Positions 1 to 11,617 are shown, counted from the first letter of the stretch. The stretch is DNA of 64,000 nt from Billgrantia ethanolica (GCF_021404305.1 NZ_JABFTX010000001.1:124001-188000); one strand, 5' to 3'. Notes: generated from the letters alone by a model not told the origin. Numbers and translations: made by a program.

Positions 1-1545
1 CTCAAGCCCCGGCTGGCGGCAGGCCGCGAGCGGCTGCAGGCCATCGGCCAGCATGTCGGCCGGGTCGCCGTGCGCTGGCCGCTGGCAGTGTTGGTGGGGG
101 CGGGCATTCTGCTGGTGGCTGCCATCGCCATGCTGCCGCTGCTCGATCACGACTTCTTTCCCGACACCGATCGCGACCAGCTCATCGTCGACCTCAATTT
201 CCCCGAGGGCACCCACCTCGACTACACCGCCTATCAGGCCGAGGTGCTGGCTGCCGAGCTGGCTGCGCGTCCGGCGGTGCAGGCGGTGCACCGCTTCGCC
301 GGCTTCAGCGGTCCGCGCTTCTACTACAACCTGGTCGAGCAGCCGCGCCAGTCGCACCTGGCGCGGCTGGTGGTGGAGGCCGAAAGTGCCGATGACCTGC
401 CCGCGCTGATGACCTGGGTGCGAACCGTGGCGCCGGAGTGGCTGCCAGAGGCCGAGGTGGTGGCGCGCCGGCTGGGGCAGGGGCCACCGCTGGAAGCGCC
501 GGTGGAGATTCGCGTATTCGCTGAGGATCGCGCTGCCCTGGCCGACGCCGCCGGTGCGATTCTCAGCGTGGTGCGGGCGGCCGAGGGGGCCCGGGATGCG
601 CGCCATCGCCTGGGCGAGGGGCTGGCCACCCTGCGGGTCGAGACCGACGATGCCCGCGCCGCCGAATACGGCCTCTCGCGACACGACGTGGCCATGGCCC
701 TGGCCGGTGCCAGCCGCGGCATCGAGGTCAGCGCCTGGCGTGCCGAGCGCGACCCGGCCCCGCTGCTGGTGCGTGCGCCGGAGGGCGAGCGTTTCTCACT
801 CGAGGGGCTCGAAGGGCTGCGTCTGACCGCGGCCGACGGGCGTTCGCTGCCGCTGGGTGAGATCGCCAACCTGACGCCCGCCTGGCGCCCGGCGGTGATC
901 CAGCATCGCGGCCTGCAGCGCATGACGGCGGTGCTCGCCGAGGTGGCGGATGGCTGGACCTACGACGGCGTATTGGGCGACATCCTGCCGCGCCTGGAGG
1001 CGCTCGAGCTGCCGCCCGGAGTCAGCTACAGCGTCGGCGGCGCGGCTGAATCCGCCGGCGATGCCAATACTGCGCTGTTCCAGACGCTGCCGTTCGGCGG
1101 CCTGCTGCTGGTGGTCTTCCTGCTCGCCCAGTTCAACTCCTTCCGCCAGTTGTTCATCGTGCTGACCACGCTGCCGCTGGCGATCATCGGCGTGGTGCCG
1201 GGGCTGTGGCTGACCGGCCAGCCGTTCGGCTTCACTGCCATTCTGGGCGTGGTGGCGCTGGTCGGCATCGTGGTCAACAACGCCATCGTGCTGATCGACC
1301 TGATGAATGCCAACCGGCGCCAGGGCGAATCGGTGAGCGAGGCCGTGGTCTCGGCAGTGGCTCGGCGCACACGGCCGGTACTGCTCACCACCGCCACCAC
1401 CGTGGCCGGCCTGGTGCCGCTGACTCTGACCCAGTCGACGCTGTGGCCGCCGATGGCCTGGGCGATCATCTCCGGGCTGGTGGCCTCGACGCTGCTGACG
1501 CTGCTGGTGATCCCGGCGCTCTATCGGTTGCTGATACGAGACTAG
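1..1545 (+). CDS. RND efflux transporter permease (C-terminal part, 5' truncated by window)
   Basis: The reading frame is open from base 1 to a TAG at 1543-1545, giving 514 residues of the C-terminal part of an inner-membrane RND pump of roughly 1000 residues. It shows the start of the second repeat: a hydrophobic helix near residues 28-45, a large periplasmic domain, then a cluster of transmembrane helices from about residue 360 to the end. The TM10 region reads VVNNAIVLID, so Asn stands where AcrB-type pumps usually have the proton-relay Lys (KNAI). Substrate cannot be told. The membrane fusion partner, if any, lies upstream of the window. The gene converges on nudJ and their ends overlap by 4 bases. 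Confidence 0.9.
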   Translation, partial: LKPRLAAGRERLQAIGQHVGRVAVRWPLAVLVGAGILLVAAIAMLPLLDHDFFPDTDRDQLIVDLNFPEGTHLDYTAYQAEVLAAELAARPAVQAVHRFAGFSGPRFYYNLVEQPRQSHLARLVVEAESADDLPALMTWVRTVAPEWLPEAEVVARRLGQGPPLEAPVEIRVFAEDRAALADAAGAILSVVRAAEGARDARHRLGEGLATLRVETDDARAAEYGLSRHDVAMALAGASRGIEVSAWRAERDPAPLLVRAPEGERFSLEGLEGLRLTAADGRSLPLGEIANLTPAWRPAVIQHRGLQRMTAVLAEVADGWTYDGVLGDILPRLEALELPPGVSYSVGGAAESAGDANTALFQTLPFGGLLLVVFLLAQFNSFRQLFIVLTTLPLAIIGVVPGLWLTGQPFGFTAILGVVALVGIVVNNAIVLIDLMNANRRQGESVSEAVVSAVARRTRPVLLTTATTVAGLVPLTLTQSTLWPPMAWAIISGLVASTLLTLLVIPALYRLLIRD

Positions 1546-1994
1546 AGCTCGTGCACCGCGTCCATGGGGTAGAAGCGTGCCGCCAGGGCATCGCGAATGC
1601 GGCGCAGCACCAGCGGGCTGCGCATGCGTCCCTGGCGTTCGAGCTCCTCGACCTCGTCGAGGGTCAGCCAGTGCACGGCGACGATGGCGGGGTCGAGCGG
1701 GTTGCCCAGGTGAGCCAGGGCCATGCCGAAGAAGCCGTGGCTGTGGAAGGTTTCGCCGCTCGGCGTCTGATAGACGTAAAGACCGAGATAGTCGGTGATG
1801 CCCACCTGCCAGGCGGTCTCCTCGCGCAGTTCGCGCAGGGCGGCTTCCTTCAATCTCTCGCCGGGCTCCAGATGGCCGGCGGGCTGATTGAACAGGGTGA
1901 CCTTGCTGCCTCGGGGGGCCTCTTCCACCATCAGAAAGCGACCGGCGCGCTCCACGACGGTAGCCACGGTGACGTGCGGTTGCCAGCGGCTCAT
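1542..1994 (-). CDS. nudJ: Nudix hydrolase, NudJ-like phosphatase
   Basis: The 150-residue protein opens with PHVTVATVV and carries a Nudix box at residues 40-62 (Gly40, Glu46, Arg54-Glu55, Glu58-Glu59), the Mg-binding loop that hydrolyses nucleoside diphosphate-X compounds. The usual Gly near the end of the box is Ala61. Overall it matches NudJ of enterobacteria, which hydrolyses thiamine pyrophosphate, HMP-PP and nucleotides. The start codon overlaps the stop of rluE by 4 bases, so the two genes are translationally coupled. The rluE-nudJ pairing, next to an isocitrate dehydrogenase gene, is also the order in E. coli. Confidence 0.88.
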   Translation of the reverse strand: MSRWQPHVTVATVVERAGRFLMVEEAPRGSKVTLFNQPAGHLEPGERLKEAALRELREETAWQVGITDYLGLYVYQTPSGETFHSHGFFGMALAHLGNPLDPAIVAVHWLTLDEVEELERQGRMRSPLVLRRIRDALAARFYPMDAVHEL

Positions 1995-2605
1995 CGTTGT
2001 TCTCCTCTGCCTTTACGGGGCGGCGGTCGCCGGGTCGTGATGCGCGGGGCATGCAGGGTTTCGCGGCGCCATTCTCCCGGTGCCAGCCCGTCCAGGCGCC
2101 AGGGGCCGATGGCCACGCGCACCAGGCGCAGGGTGGGGTGACCGACATGAGCGGTCATGCGTCTGACCTGGCGGTTGCGGCCCTCGCTGATGGTCAGCTC
2201 CAGCCAGGTCGTCAAAGGGTGGCGCTTCGGGTCCAGCGGCGGCGTGCGCTCTGCCAGGCCGCTGTTGGCCAGTTGTCGCACCTTGGCCGGGCGGGTCATG
2301 CCGTCGCTGAGCGCGACACCTTGACGCAGCGCGTCCAGTGCCGATTCGTCGGGGCTGCCTTCCACCTGCACGCGATAGGTCTTGGGCTGCTTGTGGCGCG
2401 GGTCGCTGATGCGCTGGATCAGCGCACCATCGTCGGTCAGCAGCAGCAATCCTTCTGAATCATAGTCCAGCCGTCCTGCAGCGTAGACGCCCGGCACCTT
2501 GATGATGTCCGCCAGTGTCGCACGCGGTGCTTCCCCCTTACCGCGGCGATCGGTGAACTGGGAGAGCATACGGTAGGGCTTGTGCAGGAGATAGATGGCG
2601 CTCAT
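1991..2605 (-). CDS. rluE: 23S rRNA pseudouridine(2457) synthase
   Basis: This 204-residue protein belongs to the RsuA/RluB/E/F family. It has the catalytic motif GRLDYDSEGLLLLTDDG at residues 44-60 with the nucleophilic Asp47, and a downstream R-Q-V-R-R-M motif (GRNRQVRRM) near residue 158. It lacks the N-terminal S4 domain, which fits RluE rather than RluB. It makes pseudouridine in domain V of 23S rRNA. It is the first gene of a rluE-nudJ operon divergent from the isocitrate dehydrogenase gene; the 284-base gap between them holds the promoter region. Confidence 0.9.
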   Translation of the reverse strand: MSAIYLLHKPYRMLSQFTDRRGKGEAPRATLADIIKVPGVYAAGRLDYDSEGLLLLTDDGALIQRISDPRHKQPKTYRVQVEGSPDESALDALRQGVALSDGMTRPAKVRQLANSGLAERTPPLDPKRHPLTTWLELTISEGRNRQVRRMTAHVGHPTLRLVRVAIGPWRLDGLAPGEWRRETLHAPRITTRRPPPRKGRGEQR

Positions 2606-2688
2606 GGGGCAAAGCTTACCGGCAAGCGGGATGGGATGGGAGGGGGAAACGCGTCAGCCTTATTGACCATACGCCGAGGCGGACGGGC

Positions 2689-2697
2689 TGATATAAT
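2689..2697 (+). promoter_or_regulatory. Extended -10 promoter for monomeric isocitrate dehydrogenase
   Basis: TG-A-TATAAT (TG at 2689-2690, hexamer 2692-2697) is a consensus extended -10 element. The hexamer 17 bases upstream is a poor -35, as is usual for this promoter class. Transcription would start near 2704 and give a leader of about 185 nt, within which 2754-2777 can form a GC-rich hairpin (GGGG-bulge-GATGC against GCATCCCC). I do not recognise a known riboswitch there. Confidence 0.6.
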
Positions 2698-2889
2698 GCG
2701 CACGCTCGCCGGGAGCGCCCTCGTCGTTACGGGCCTGCCGTGACTTCGCCACCGGGGCGATGCCAAGCGCATCCCCCGCCAGATGAGAACCGTAGGTGGA
2801 GCACGTAGGGACCCCGTTCCAGGCATCGTGAGTGCGCGCAACCGTTCCAGTTATCTGCCATCGCAGCGACCAGAGAGATCAAAGCCACC

Positions 2890-5127
2890 ATGTCAAAAAC
2901 GCCGAAGATTATCTACACGTTCACCGACGAAGCGCCTGCGCTGGCGACCCATTCGCTGTTGCCGATCATCGACGCCTACACCGACGCCGCGGGTGTCGAG
3001 GTGGAAACCCGGGACATCTCCCTGGCGGCCCGTATTCTCTCCCAGTTTCCCGATTACCTAACCGCCGAGCAGCGCGTCGAGGACCACCTCGCCGAGCTGG
3101 GCGCCCTGGCCAAGACGCCGGAAGCCAACATCATCAAGCTGCCCAACATCAGCGCCTCCATGCCGCAGCTCAGGGCGGCGATCAAGGAACTGCAGGGTCA
3201 GGGTTACAAGCTGCCGGAATATCCGGACGAGCCGAAGAACGACGAAGAGAAAGAGATCAAGGCGCGCTACGACAAGGTCAAGGGCAGCGCCGTCAACCCG
3301 GTGCTGCGCGAGGGTAACTCCGACCGCCGCGCACCCAAGGCCGTCAAGGAGTACGCGCGCAAGTATCCGCACTCCATGGGTGAGTGGAGCCAGGCTTCGC
3401 GCACCCACGTTTCGCACATGCACGGCGGCGACTTCTACCACGGCGAGAAGTCGATGACGCTGGACCGCGCTCGCAACGTGAAGATGGAGCTGATCACCAA
3501 GAGCGGCGAGTCGCTGGTGCTCAAGTCCAAGGTCGCGCTGCTCGAAGGCGAGATCATCGACAGCATGTTCATGAGCAAGAAGGCGCTGTGCGAATTCTAC
3601 GAGCGTGAGATCGAGGACGCGCGCAAGACCGGCGTGATGTTCTCCCTGCACGTCAAGGCGACGATGATGAAGGTCTCGCACCCGATCGTGTTCGGCCACT
3701 GCGTCAAGATCTTCTACAAGGACGCCTTCGAGAAGCATGGTGCGCTGTTCGAGGAGCTGGGGGTCGACGTCAACAACGGCATGGTTAACCTCTACGACAA
3801 GCTCGACACCCTGCCCGAATCCCAGCGTGAGGAAGTCATCCGCGACCTGCACGCCTGCCACGACCAGCGTCCGGAGCTGGCCATGGTGGATTCGGCCCGC
3901 GGCATCACCAACTTCCACTCGCCCAGCGACGTGATCGTCGACGCCTCCATGCCGGCCATGATCCGCGCCGGCGGTCAGATGTACGGTGCCGATGGCCGTA
4001 TGAAAGACGTCAAGGCGGTGATCCCGGAATCCACCTTCGCGCGGATCTACCAGGAGATGATCAACTTCTGCAAATGGCACGGCGCCTTCGATCCGGCCAC
4101 CATGGGCACCGTGCCCAACGTCGGCCTGATGGCGCAGAAGGCGGAGGAGTACGGCTCCCACGACAAGACCTTCGAGGTGCCGGCGGACGGCGTTGCGAAC
4201 ATCACCGACCTGGAGACCGGCGAGGTGCTGCTGTCCCAGAACGTCGAGCAGGGCGATATCTGGCGGATGTGTCAGGTCAAGGACGAACCGATCCGCGACT
4301 GGGTCAAGCTGGCCGTGGAGCGCTGCCGCGATTCCGGCATGCCGGCGGTGTTCTGGCTCGACCCCTACCGCCCGCACGAGAACGAACTGATCAAGAAGGT
4401 GAAGACCTACCTCCAGGATCACGACACCAGCGGTCTCGACATTCAGATCATGTCCCAGGTCCGCGCCATGCGTTATACCCTGGAACGCGTGATCCGTGGC
4501 CTCGACACCATCTCGGTGACCGGCAACATCCTGCGTGACTACCTCACCGATCTGTTCCCGATCATGGAGCTCGGCACCAGCGCCAAGATGCTCTCCATCG
4601 TGCCGCTGATGGCCGGTGGCGGCATGTTCGAGACCGGTGCCGGCGGCTCGGCGCCGAAGCACGTGCAGCAGCTCCTGGAGGAGAACCACCTGCGCTGGGA
4701 CAGCCTGGGCGAGTTCCTGGCGCTGACCGCCTCACTGGAACATCTCGCCAAGCGCTTCGGCAATGACCGCGCCGCGCTGCTGGCAGACGCGCTGGACAAG
4801 GCCATCGGCCAGTTCCTCGAGAACGACAAGTCGCCCTCGCGCAAGGTCGGTGAGCTGGACAACCGTGGCAGCCACTTCTACCTGGCCCTGTACTGGGCCC
4901 AGGCCCTGGCCGCCCAGGACGAGGACGCCAACCTCAAGGCGCTGTTCGGTCGCCTGGCCGAGACCCTGGAAGCCAACGAAGCGACCATTCTCGACGAACT
5001 GAATAGCGTACAGGGCCAGCCGGTCGACATCGGCGGCTACTACCATGCCGACGCTGAGCTGGCTCGCGCGGTCATGCGTCCGAGCAAGACCCTGAACGAG
5101 GCTCTGGCGCTGGTGGCCAAGGGCTGA
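2890..5127 (+). CDS. idh: NADP-dependent isocitrate dehydrogenase, monomeric type
   Basis: The 745-residue product matches the monomeric 80-kDa isocitrate dehydrogenase (about 740 residues in Azotobacter and Corynebacterium). This class converts isocitrate to 2-oxoglutarate in the TCA cycle and is unrelated in length to the 45-kDa homodimeric enzyme. Characteristic stretches are [12 protein letters not shown] in the middle and [19 protein letters not shown] near residue 580. The ATG is preceded by AGAGAG about 12 bases upstream. It is a single-gene transcription unit, bounded by the extended -10 promoter at 2689 and the hairpin at 5161. The homodimeric enzyme follows directly, so the two are probably differently regulated isozymes. 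Confidence 0.95.
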   Translation: MSKTPKIIYTFTDEAPALATHSLLPIIDAYTDAAGVEVETRDISLAARILSQFPDYLTAEQRVEDHLAELGALAKTPEANIIKLPNISASMPQLRAAIKELQGQGYKLPEYPDEPKNDEEKEIKARYDKVKGSAVNPVLREGNSDRRAPKAVKEYARKYPHSMGEWSQASRTHVSHMHGGDFYHGEKSMTLDRARNVKMELITKSGESLVLKSKVALLEGEIIDSMFMSKKALCEFYEREIEDARKTGVMFSLHVKATMMKVSHPIVFGHCVKIFYKDAFEKHGALFEELGVDVNNGMVNLYDKLDTLPESQREEVIRDLHACHDQRPELAMVDSARGITNFHSPSDVIVDASMPAMIRAGGQMYGADGRMKDVKAVIPESTFARIYQEMINFCKWHGAFDPATMGTVPNVGLMAQKAEEYGSHDKTFEVPADGVANITDLETGEVLLSQNVEQGDIWRMCQVKDEPIRDWVKLAVERCRDSGMPAVFWLDPYRPHENELIKKVKTYLQDHDTSGLDIQIMSQVRAMRYTLERVIRGLDTISVTGNILRDYLTDLFPIMELGTSAKMLSIVPLMAGGGMFETGAGGSAPKHVQQLLEENHLRWDSLGEFLALTASLEHLAKRFGNDRAALLADALDKAIGQFLENDKSPSRKVGELDNRGSHFYLALYWAQALAAQDEDANLKALFGRLAETLEANEATILDELNSVQGQPVDIGGYYHADAELARAVMRPSKTLNEALALVAKG

Positions 5128-5160
5128 TGTCCCGCTAGCACCTTCAGGCTCTTACCATTG

Positions 5161-5190
5161 ACCCCCGTCCGCCTACCGGCGGGCGGGGGT
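5161..5190 (+). terminator. Intrinsic terminator after monomeric isocitrate dehydrogenase
   Basis: A 13-bp stem (5161-5173 with 5178-5190, one G-T wobble) closes a TACC loop. Only a short T stretch follows. Its stem sequence, CCCCCGTCCGCC, is repeated in the terminator after the next gene. Confidence 0.8.
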
Positions 5191-5223
5191 CCTTAGGTCA
5201 TATGGGCCGGTCAGGATGGACGA

Positions 5224-5232
5224 TGCTATACT
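5224..5232 (+). promoter_or_regulatory. Extended -10 promoter for icd
   Basis: TG-C-TATACT (hexamer 5227-5232) lies 38 bases before the icd start codon. No good -35 is visible. It sits between the upstream terminator and the gene, so icd can be transcribed independently. Confidence 0.55.
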
Positions 5233-5269
5233 CCGCGCTCCACTGAACATACCAGACAGGGGAGTTCTC

Positions 5270-6526
<1,257 letters not shown>

Positions 6527-6545
6527 GCGGATCGTCGACTCACCG

Positions 6546-6578
6546 GGCCCCCGTCCGCCTGGCGGACGGGGGCCTTTT
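6546..6578 (+). terminator. Intrinsic terminator after icd
   Basis: A perfect 14-bp inverted repeat (6546-6559 with 6561-6574) is followed by TTTT. Its arm shares CCCCCGTCCGCC with the terminator at 5161-5190. Confidence 0.9.
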
Positions 6579-6663
6579 ACGTATCAACCTGAACCCTGCC
6601 GGTCTGTTCTCGTCTAACCTGAGATGCCAGGTGACCGGCTTGTCGAGATGGTGTGTGGCTTTT

Positions 6664-7047
6664 ATGTTCGAGATTGAAGACACGAGCGCATGGGAGTCGG
6701 TCGGCGTCGTGGCAGGCATGACGCGACCGCCGCGTCCCGAAGAGCAGGATGACGGCGATCTCGCCGTGCAGCCTGCCGACCCCGAAGTGGCGCGCCCGCC
6801 GATGTACAAGGTGGTGCTGCACAACGACGACTACACCCCCATGGAGTTCGTGGTGGAAGTGCTGCAAAGCTTCTTCCACATGGACAGCGAAACCGCCGTG
6901 CAGGTAATGCTCACGGTACATACTCAAGGCAAGGCGACCTGCGGCATCTTTACCCGCGACATCGCGGAAACCAAATGTCATCAGGTCAATCAATATGCAA
7001 GAGAGTGTCAGCACCCGTTGCTCAGCGACATCGAAGCGGCGGACTGA
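6664..7047 (+). CDS. clpS: ATP-dependent Clp protease adaptor ClpS
   Basis: ClpS binds N-terminal Leu, Phe, Tyr or Trp of N-degron substrates and hands them to ClpAP. The core, beginning at [19 protein letters not shown] and running to the end, matches the E. coli protein (106 residues), including the [10 protein letters not shown] substrate-pocket strand and HPLLSDIE near the end. From the ATG at 6664 the protein has 127 residues with an acidic N-terminal tail. An in-frame ATG at 6718 would give 109 residues, closer to E. coli, and has a weak GGCAGG before it, so the start is not settled. The gene lies 143 bases before clpA, its functional partner. Confidence 0.92.
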   Translation: MFEIEDTSAWESVGVVAGMTRPPRPEEQDDGDLAVQPADPEVARPPMYKVVLHNDDYTPMEFVVEVLQSFFHMDSETAVQVMLTVHTQGKATCGIFTRDIAETKCHQVNQYARECQHPLLSDIEAAD

Positions 7048-7190
7048 CGACTCCCGGCCTGCTCGAGACGGGACAGGAATGGCAGTCGTTGAGTGAAGAG
7101 ACTTGCAACGGCAGCGTTTGTGCCCGATGTTGAAGGTGCCGGACCACGAAAGATCCGATGCAAGCCCTAAGCGGCGAGAAGGGGACTGCC

Positions 7191-9467
7191 ATGCTGAGCA
7201 AAGAACTTGAACTGACCCTGAACACGGCATTTACCGTGGCCCGCTCCAAGCGGCACGAGTTCATGACCGTGGAGCACCTGCTGCTGGCGCTGCTCGACAA
7301 TGCCTCGGCGGCAGACGTGCTGCGAGCCTGTGGGGCCAACCTCGACAAGTTGCGGTCCGACCTGCAGGATTTCATCAATTCCACCACCCCGCTGATTCCC
7401 GAGGACCAGAGCGACCGCGAGACCCAGCCGACCCTGGGTTTTCAACGCGTGCTGCAGCGTGCCGTGTTCCACGTGCAGTCCTCCGGCAAGAGTGAAGTAA
7501 CCGGGGCCAACGTCCTGGTGGCCATCTTCTCCGAGCAGGAGAGCCAGGCGGTCTACTTCCTCAAACAGCAGAACGTGGCCCGGGTCGATGCGGTTAATTA
7601 CATCGCCCACGGCATTTCCAAGGTGGCGGGACACGGCCAGAGCCCTTCGTCTTCGCCCAGCGATAGCGAAGAGGCCGAAGAGGGTAGCGGCGAGACCAGC
7701 GCCAACCCGCTCACCGGCTACGCCACCAACCTCAACGAGCAGGCGCGGATGGGCAAGATCGATCCGCTCATCGGGCGTGAGCACGAGCTCGAGAGGGTGA
7801 TCCAGATTCTCGCCCGGCGGCGCAAGAACAACCCGCTGCTGGTAGGCGAGGCCGGCGTGGGCAAGACTGCCATTGCCGAGGGTCTGGCCAAGCGCATCGT
7901 CGAAGAGGACGTGCCCGAGGTCATCGGCGACGCCGTGGTCTACGCCCTCGACATGGGTGCCTTGCTGGCCGGTACCAAGTATCGCGGCGATTTCGAGAAG
8001 CGTCTGAAGAGCCTGCTGGCGGAGCTGAAGAAACAGCCCAACGCCATCCTCTTCATCGACGAGATCCACACCGTGATCGGTGCCGGGGCGGCTTCCGGCG
8101 GGGTGATGGATGCCTCCAACCTGCTCAAGCCTCTGCTCTCCTCGGGTGAGCTGCGCTGCATCGGCTCCACCACTTTCCAGGAGTTCCGCGGCATCTTCGA
8201 GAAGGATCGGGCGCTGGCACGTCGTTTCCAGAAGGTCGACGTCATGGCCCCTTCGGTGGACGACACCATCCGCATCCTCAAGGGGCTGCGCTCGCGCTTC
8301 GAGGAGCATCATCGACTCAAGTACACCGATGCGGCGCTGGAGAGCGCGGCTCGCCTGGCGGATCGCTACATCAACGATCGCCATCTGCCCGACAAGGCCA
8401 TCGACGTGATCGACGAGGCCGGCGCCCATCAGCGCCTGCTGCCGCCGGAGGTGCGGGTCGATACCATCGACGTGGATCAGGTCGAGGCGGTGGTGGCATC
8501 GATCGCGCGAATTCCGCCCAAGAGCGTGTCCAGCTCCGATCGCAAGCTGCTCGAGAACATGGATCGCGACCTGAAGATGCTGGTGTTCGGTCAGGACGAG
8601 GCCATCGACAGCCTCTCCGCCGCCATCAAGCTGTCTCGGGCCGGTCTCAAGTCTCCCGACAAGCCGGTGGGCAGCTTCCTCTTCGCCGGCCCCACCGGGG
8701 TGGGCAAGACCGAAGTGGCGCGTCAGCTGGCGAGGATCATGGGCATTGAGCTGGTGCGCTTCGACATGTCGGAATACATGGAGCGCCACACCGTGTCGCG
8801 GCTGATCGGTGCCCCCCCGGGCTACGTCGGCTACGACCAGGGTGGTCTGCTCACCGAGGCGATCACCAAGCAGCCGCACTGCGTGCTGCTGCTCGACGAG
8901 ATCGAAAAGGCGCATCCGGAAGTCTTCAACCTGCTGCTGCAGGTGATGGACCACGGCCGGCTCACCGACAACAACGGGCGTGAGGCGGACTTCCGCCATG
9001 TGATCGTGATCATGACCTCGAACGCCGGTGCCGAGCAGCAGGCTCGCCGCTCGATCGGCTTCCAGACCCAGGATCACTCCACCGATGCCATGGAGGTCAT
9101 TCGCAAGACCTTCTCGCCGGAGTTCCGCAACCGCCTGGACGGCATCATCCAGTTCCACTCCCTGCCCACCTCGGTGGTACGCAGCGTGGTGGACAAGTTC
9201 CTGGTGGAGCTGCAGGCGCAGCTCGACGAGAAGCGGGTGCAGTTGGATGTGGACATGGCCGCGCGGGACTGGCTGGCCGAGAAGGGCTACGACCCCAGCA
9301 TGGGCGCAAGGCCCATGACGAGGCTGATCCAGGAGAAACTCAAGAAGCCGCTGGCGGAGCTGATCCTGTTCGGGGAGCTATCCGAGCATGGAGGAGTGGT
9401 TCACGTCACGGTGGAGGATGGCGAACTGCATCTCTCCACGGAGTCGGAAATGGCCGACGCGCCCTGA
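7191..9467 (+). CDS. clpA: ATP-dependent Clp protease ATPase subunit ClpA
   Basis: With the start at 7191 the protein has 758 residues, the same length as E. coli ClpA, and begins [14 protein letters not shown]. The site AAGGGGA lies just upstream; an in-frame ATG at 7158 is less likely. Domains in order: Clp N-domain (residues 1-145), an acidic Ser-rich linker, AAA+ module 1 with Walker A GEAGVGKT at about 219-226, and AAA+ module 2 with Walker A GPTGVGKT at about 500-507. ClpA unfolds substrates for ClpP, which is not in the window. Together with clpS, bpt and aat it forms an N-degron degradation group. Confidence 0.97.
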   Translation: MLSKELELTLNTAFTVARSKRHEFMTVEHLLLALLDNASAADVLRACGANLDKLRSDLQDFINSTTPLIPEDQSDRETQPTLGFQRVLQRAVFHVQSSGKSEVTGANVLVAIFSEQESQAVYFLKQQNVARVDAVNYIAHGISKVAGHGQSPSSSPSDSEEAEEGSGETSANPLTGYATNLNEQARMGKIDPLIGREHELERVIQILARRRKNNPLLVGEAGVGKTAIAEGLAKRIVEEDVPEVIGDAVVYALDMGALLAGTKYRGDFEKRLKSLLAELKKQPNAILFIDEIHTVIGAGAASGGVMDASNLLKPLLSSGELRCIGSTTFQEFRGIFEKDRALARRFQKVDVMAPSVDDTIRILKGLRSRFEEHHRLKYTDAALESAARLADRYINDRHLPDKAIDVIDEAGAHQRLLPPEVRVDTIDVDQVEAVVASIARIPPKSVSSSDRKLLENMDRDLKMLVFGQDEAIDSLSAAIKLSRAGLKSPDKPVGSFLFAGPTGVGKTEVARQLARIMGIELVRFDMSEYMERHTVSRLIGAPPGYVGYDQGGLLTEAITKQPHCVLLLDEIEKAHPEVFNLLLQVMDHGRLTDNNGREADFRHVIVIMTSNAGAEQQARRSIGFQTQDHSTDAMEVIRKTFSPEFRNRLDGIIQFHSLPTSVVRSVVDKFLVELQAQLDEKRVQLDVDMAARDWLAEKGYDPSMGARPMTRLIQEKLKKPLAELILFGELSEHGGVVHVTVEDGELHLSTESEMADAP

Positions 9468-9490
9468 GCCCAGGGTGGTCTCGACCTCGC

Positions 9491-9520
9491 ACAGCGCCCT
9501 GTCTCCGGACGGGGCGTTGT
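9491..9520. terminator. Hairpin between convergent clpA and infA
   Basis: A 13-bp stem with two wobbles (9491-9503 with 9508-9520) closes a TCCG loop. It lies between the ends of two converging genes and probably serves clpA. No long T run follows on either strand. Confidence 0.6.
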
Positions 9521-9559
9521 CGTGTCGAAGGTGCGTCGCTGCCAGGCGCCCGCGTTCGC

Positions 9560-9778
9560 TCAGCGTGAGCGATAGACGATACGGCCCTTGGTCAGGTCGT
9601 AGGGGGTCAGCTCGACCTTGACCTTGTCGCCGGTGAGAATGCGGATGTAGTTCTTGCGCATCTTGCCCGAGATGTGGGCGGTCACGACGTGGCCGTTTTC
9701 CAGCTCGACGCGAAAGGTGGTGTTGGGAAGGGTATCGACGACGACGCCTTCCATTTCGATATGGTCTTCACGTGCCAT
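9560..9778 (-). CDS. infA: Translation initiation factor IF-1
   Basis: The 72-residue protein beginning [15 protein letters not shown] is an S1-like OB-fold protein nearly identical to E. coli IF-1 (72 residues). [22 protein letters not shown] is preserved in full; I give it here in two parts because of length: [12 protein letters not shown] and [10 protein letters not shown]. It binds the ribosomal A site during initiation. The start at 9778 follows from family length; an upstream in-frame extension to 9844 has no family support. The conserved clpA-infA-bpt-aat neighbourhood is found in many gammaproteobacteria. Confidence 0.97.
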   Translation of the reverse strand: MAREDHIEMEGVVVDTLPNTTFRVELENGHVVTAHISGKMRKNYIRILTGDKVKVELTPYDLTKGRIVYRSR

Positions 9779-9879
9779 ATAGGCGGTTCCTCGCTGATGA
9801 CGATGGTCTGTTTGCTTCAGTCTAATTTCTTGCGTGGCGGCCAAGAGCCTTGGGCGTCATGGCCACCCACGACAGGCCC

Positions 9880-9947
9880 GGGCGCACCGACGAACGGCGC
9901 GCCCGTCCCTAGGATAGCGCGATATTGTGCCGCAAGCCGGGCGTCAA
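9880..9947 (-). promoter_or_regulatory. Candidate infA promoter and leader hairpin
   Basis: On the minus strand TTGACG (9942-9947) is followed after 17 bases by TATCGC (9919-9924), a fair -35 with a weak -10. Downstream, 9895-9904 pairs with 9880-9889 (10 bp, one wobble, 5-base loop) in what would be the infA 5' leader. Confidence 0.4.
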
Positions 9948-9963
9948 GGCAAAGCGGGCCGTA

Positions 9964-10713
9964 TCAGGACGAGGACGAAGTGGCCAACAGGCGTCGCCAG
10001 TGCCGTCCTTCCAGTGCTTCCAGCGGGCGGTAGGCCTCCTTGTAGGCCATCTTGCGGCATTGGCGGATCCAGTAGCCGAGATAGACGTGGGGCAACCCCT
10101 CGCGGTAGGCCTGGTTCAACAGGCTCAGTACGGCAAAGGTCCCGAGCGAGCGCCGATCGAAGTCCGGGTCCGGCTCGAAGAAGGTGTAAATGGCGGAGAG
10201 GCCGTGCTCCAGGCGGTCGAAGGCGGACACGGCGATCAAGCGCCCATCCAGGCGGAACTCGAGCAGCCGCGAGTAGGGCTCGTCCAGGGTCAGGAAGGTG
10301 CGGTACTGCTCGCGACTGGGGGGGAACATGTCGCCATCCCAGTGGCGTACCTGGATGTAGCGCTCATAGAGCGCATAGTGCTCGGCGTCGAACAGTGCCG
10401 GTCGCTCGACCAGCGTCAAGTCTGCGTTGCGCCTGGCAATCCGCCGCTGGCTGCGGCTGGGCTGGAAGTCGTCGACCGGTATACGCACCGAGACGCAGGC
10501 ACTGCAGCCCTCGCAGTGAGGGCGGTAGAGGTGGCGTCCGCTGCGGCGAAAGCCGAGCAGGGCCAGCGAGTCGTAGATTCCCTGCCCATGCGACTCCTGA
10601 GGGTCGAGAAACAGAGTCGTGGCTTCGTGCCCCTCCAGGTAGCTGCAGGCGTGCGGTACGGTCAGGAAGAAACGCAGGTCCCTTATCGGATGACGAGGCG
10701 CATTGCTGCTCAC
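9964..10713 (-). CDS. bpt: Aspartate/glutamate leucyltransferase (Bpt, ATE1-like)
   Basis: The 249-residue protein transfers Leu from Leu-tRNA to proteins with N-terminal Asp or Glu, turning secondary destabilising residues into primary N-degrons for ClpS-ClpAP. The N-terminal Cys cluster of the ATE family is present as HCEGCSACVSVRIP. The central GNAT-like part includes SAIYTFFEPD and LGYWIRQCRKMAYK. The start is GTG at 10713, supported by a near-perfect AAGGAGG seven bases upstream in the 13-base gap after aat. The short gap puts aat and bpt in one operon. Confidence 0.93.
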   Translation of the reverse strand: MSSNAPRHPIRDLRFFLTVPHACSYLEGHEATTLFLDPQESHGQGIYDSLALLGFRRSGRHLYRPHCEGCSACVSVRIPVDDFQPSRSQRRIARRNADLTLVERPALFDAEHYALYERYIQVRHWDGDMFPPSREQYRTFLTLDEPYSRLLEFRLDGRLIAVSAFDRLEHGLSAIYTFFEPDPDFDRRSLGTFAVLSLLNQAYREGLPHVYLGYWIRQCRKMAYKEAYRPLEALEGRHWRRLLATSSSS

Positions 10714-10726
10714 GGGGGTCGCCTCC

Positions 10727-11470
10727 TTAAGTGAGTGCCGTCAGGGGTTCGACGCGGGATGAGTCATCCGGTAACCCCCAGCAGGGCAGGGGATATTGGC
10801 CATCCGCTTGTTCCGACGTCGCCAGACATGATTCAAGATAGTTGATGAACTCGGTGCGAGCGATGTCGCGTGCGCCCAGACTGGCGAGGTGGCTGGTGTG
10901 CATCTGGCAGTCGATCAGGCGCCCGCCGCCCGCGCGCATGGCGCGTACCAGATGCACGAGGGCAACCTTGGAAGCATCGCTGGTTCGCGAGAACATCGAC
11001 TCGCCGAAGAAAACCGGTCCCATGGCCACGCCGTAGAGCCCGCCGACCAGCTCGGCCCCGCGCCATACCTCTACCGAGCGGGCATAGCCGAGGCGATGCA
11101 GCGTCACGTAGGCGGCATGCATCTCCTCGGTGATCCAGGTGCCCGGCTGGCCTTTCCGGGGCGCGGCGCAGGCCCTGACGATAGCCTCGAAGGCGTGATC
11201 GAAGGTGACCTGAAGGCCGCCGTTGCGTAGCCGCTTCTCCAGGCTGCGAGTGATGCGCAGCTCATCGGGGAACAGCACCATGCGCGGGTTCGGACACCAC
11301 CACAGGATGGGCTGATCATCGCTGTACCAGGGGAAGATGCCGTGCCGGTAGGCCGCCAGCAGCCATTCGGGCGTGAGTTCACCGCCCGCTGCCAGCAAGC
11401 CTTCCGGGTCACGCAGCGCGTGCGAAACGGGCGGAAAACGCACGGGGCGCGCGGGAAGCCAGGACAGCAT
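10727..11470 (-). CDS. aat: Leucyl/phenylalanyl-tRNA--protein transferase
   Basis: The 247-residue protein attaches Leu or Phe to proteins with N-terminal Lys or Arg. Family signatures are [23 protein letters not shown] (given as YRHGIFPWY and [10 protein letters not shown]), [19 protein letters not shown] (seen as GGLYGVAMG and FFGESMFS), and [14 protein letters not shown]. The ATG at 11470 has a GAGGAG site. It is the first gene of the aat-bpt operon, divergent from ftsK. All components that make and read N-degrons except ClpP are within 5 kb. Confidence 0.95.
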   Translation of the reverse strand: MLSWLPARPVRFPPVSHALRDPEGLLAAGGELTPEWLLAAYRHGIFPWYSDDQPILWWCPNPRMVLFPDELRITRSLEKRLRNGGLQVTFDHAFEAIVRACAAPRKGQPGTWITEEMHAAYVTLHRLGYARSVEVWRGAELVGGLYGVAMGPVFFGESMFSRTSDASKVALVHLVRAMRAGGGRLIDCQMHTSHLASLGARDIARTEFINYLESCLATSEQADGQYPLPCWGLPDDSSRVEPLTALT

Positions 11471-11617
11471 CGAAGGACGCTCCTCGTCAGCAAGAATACC
11501 TCTAGTCTGACGCCGCAGCCGATTTGGCTCAAGCGACCTGCGTCACCACTGTGCCGAGGCCTGTACTCCCGGTATGATGGCGGCTGAATTCAATCTGCTT
11601 CATGCAAGTCGAGAAAG

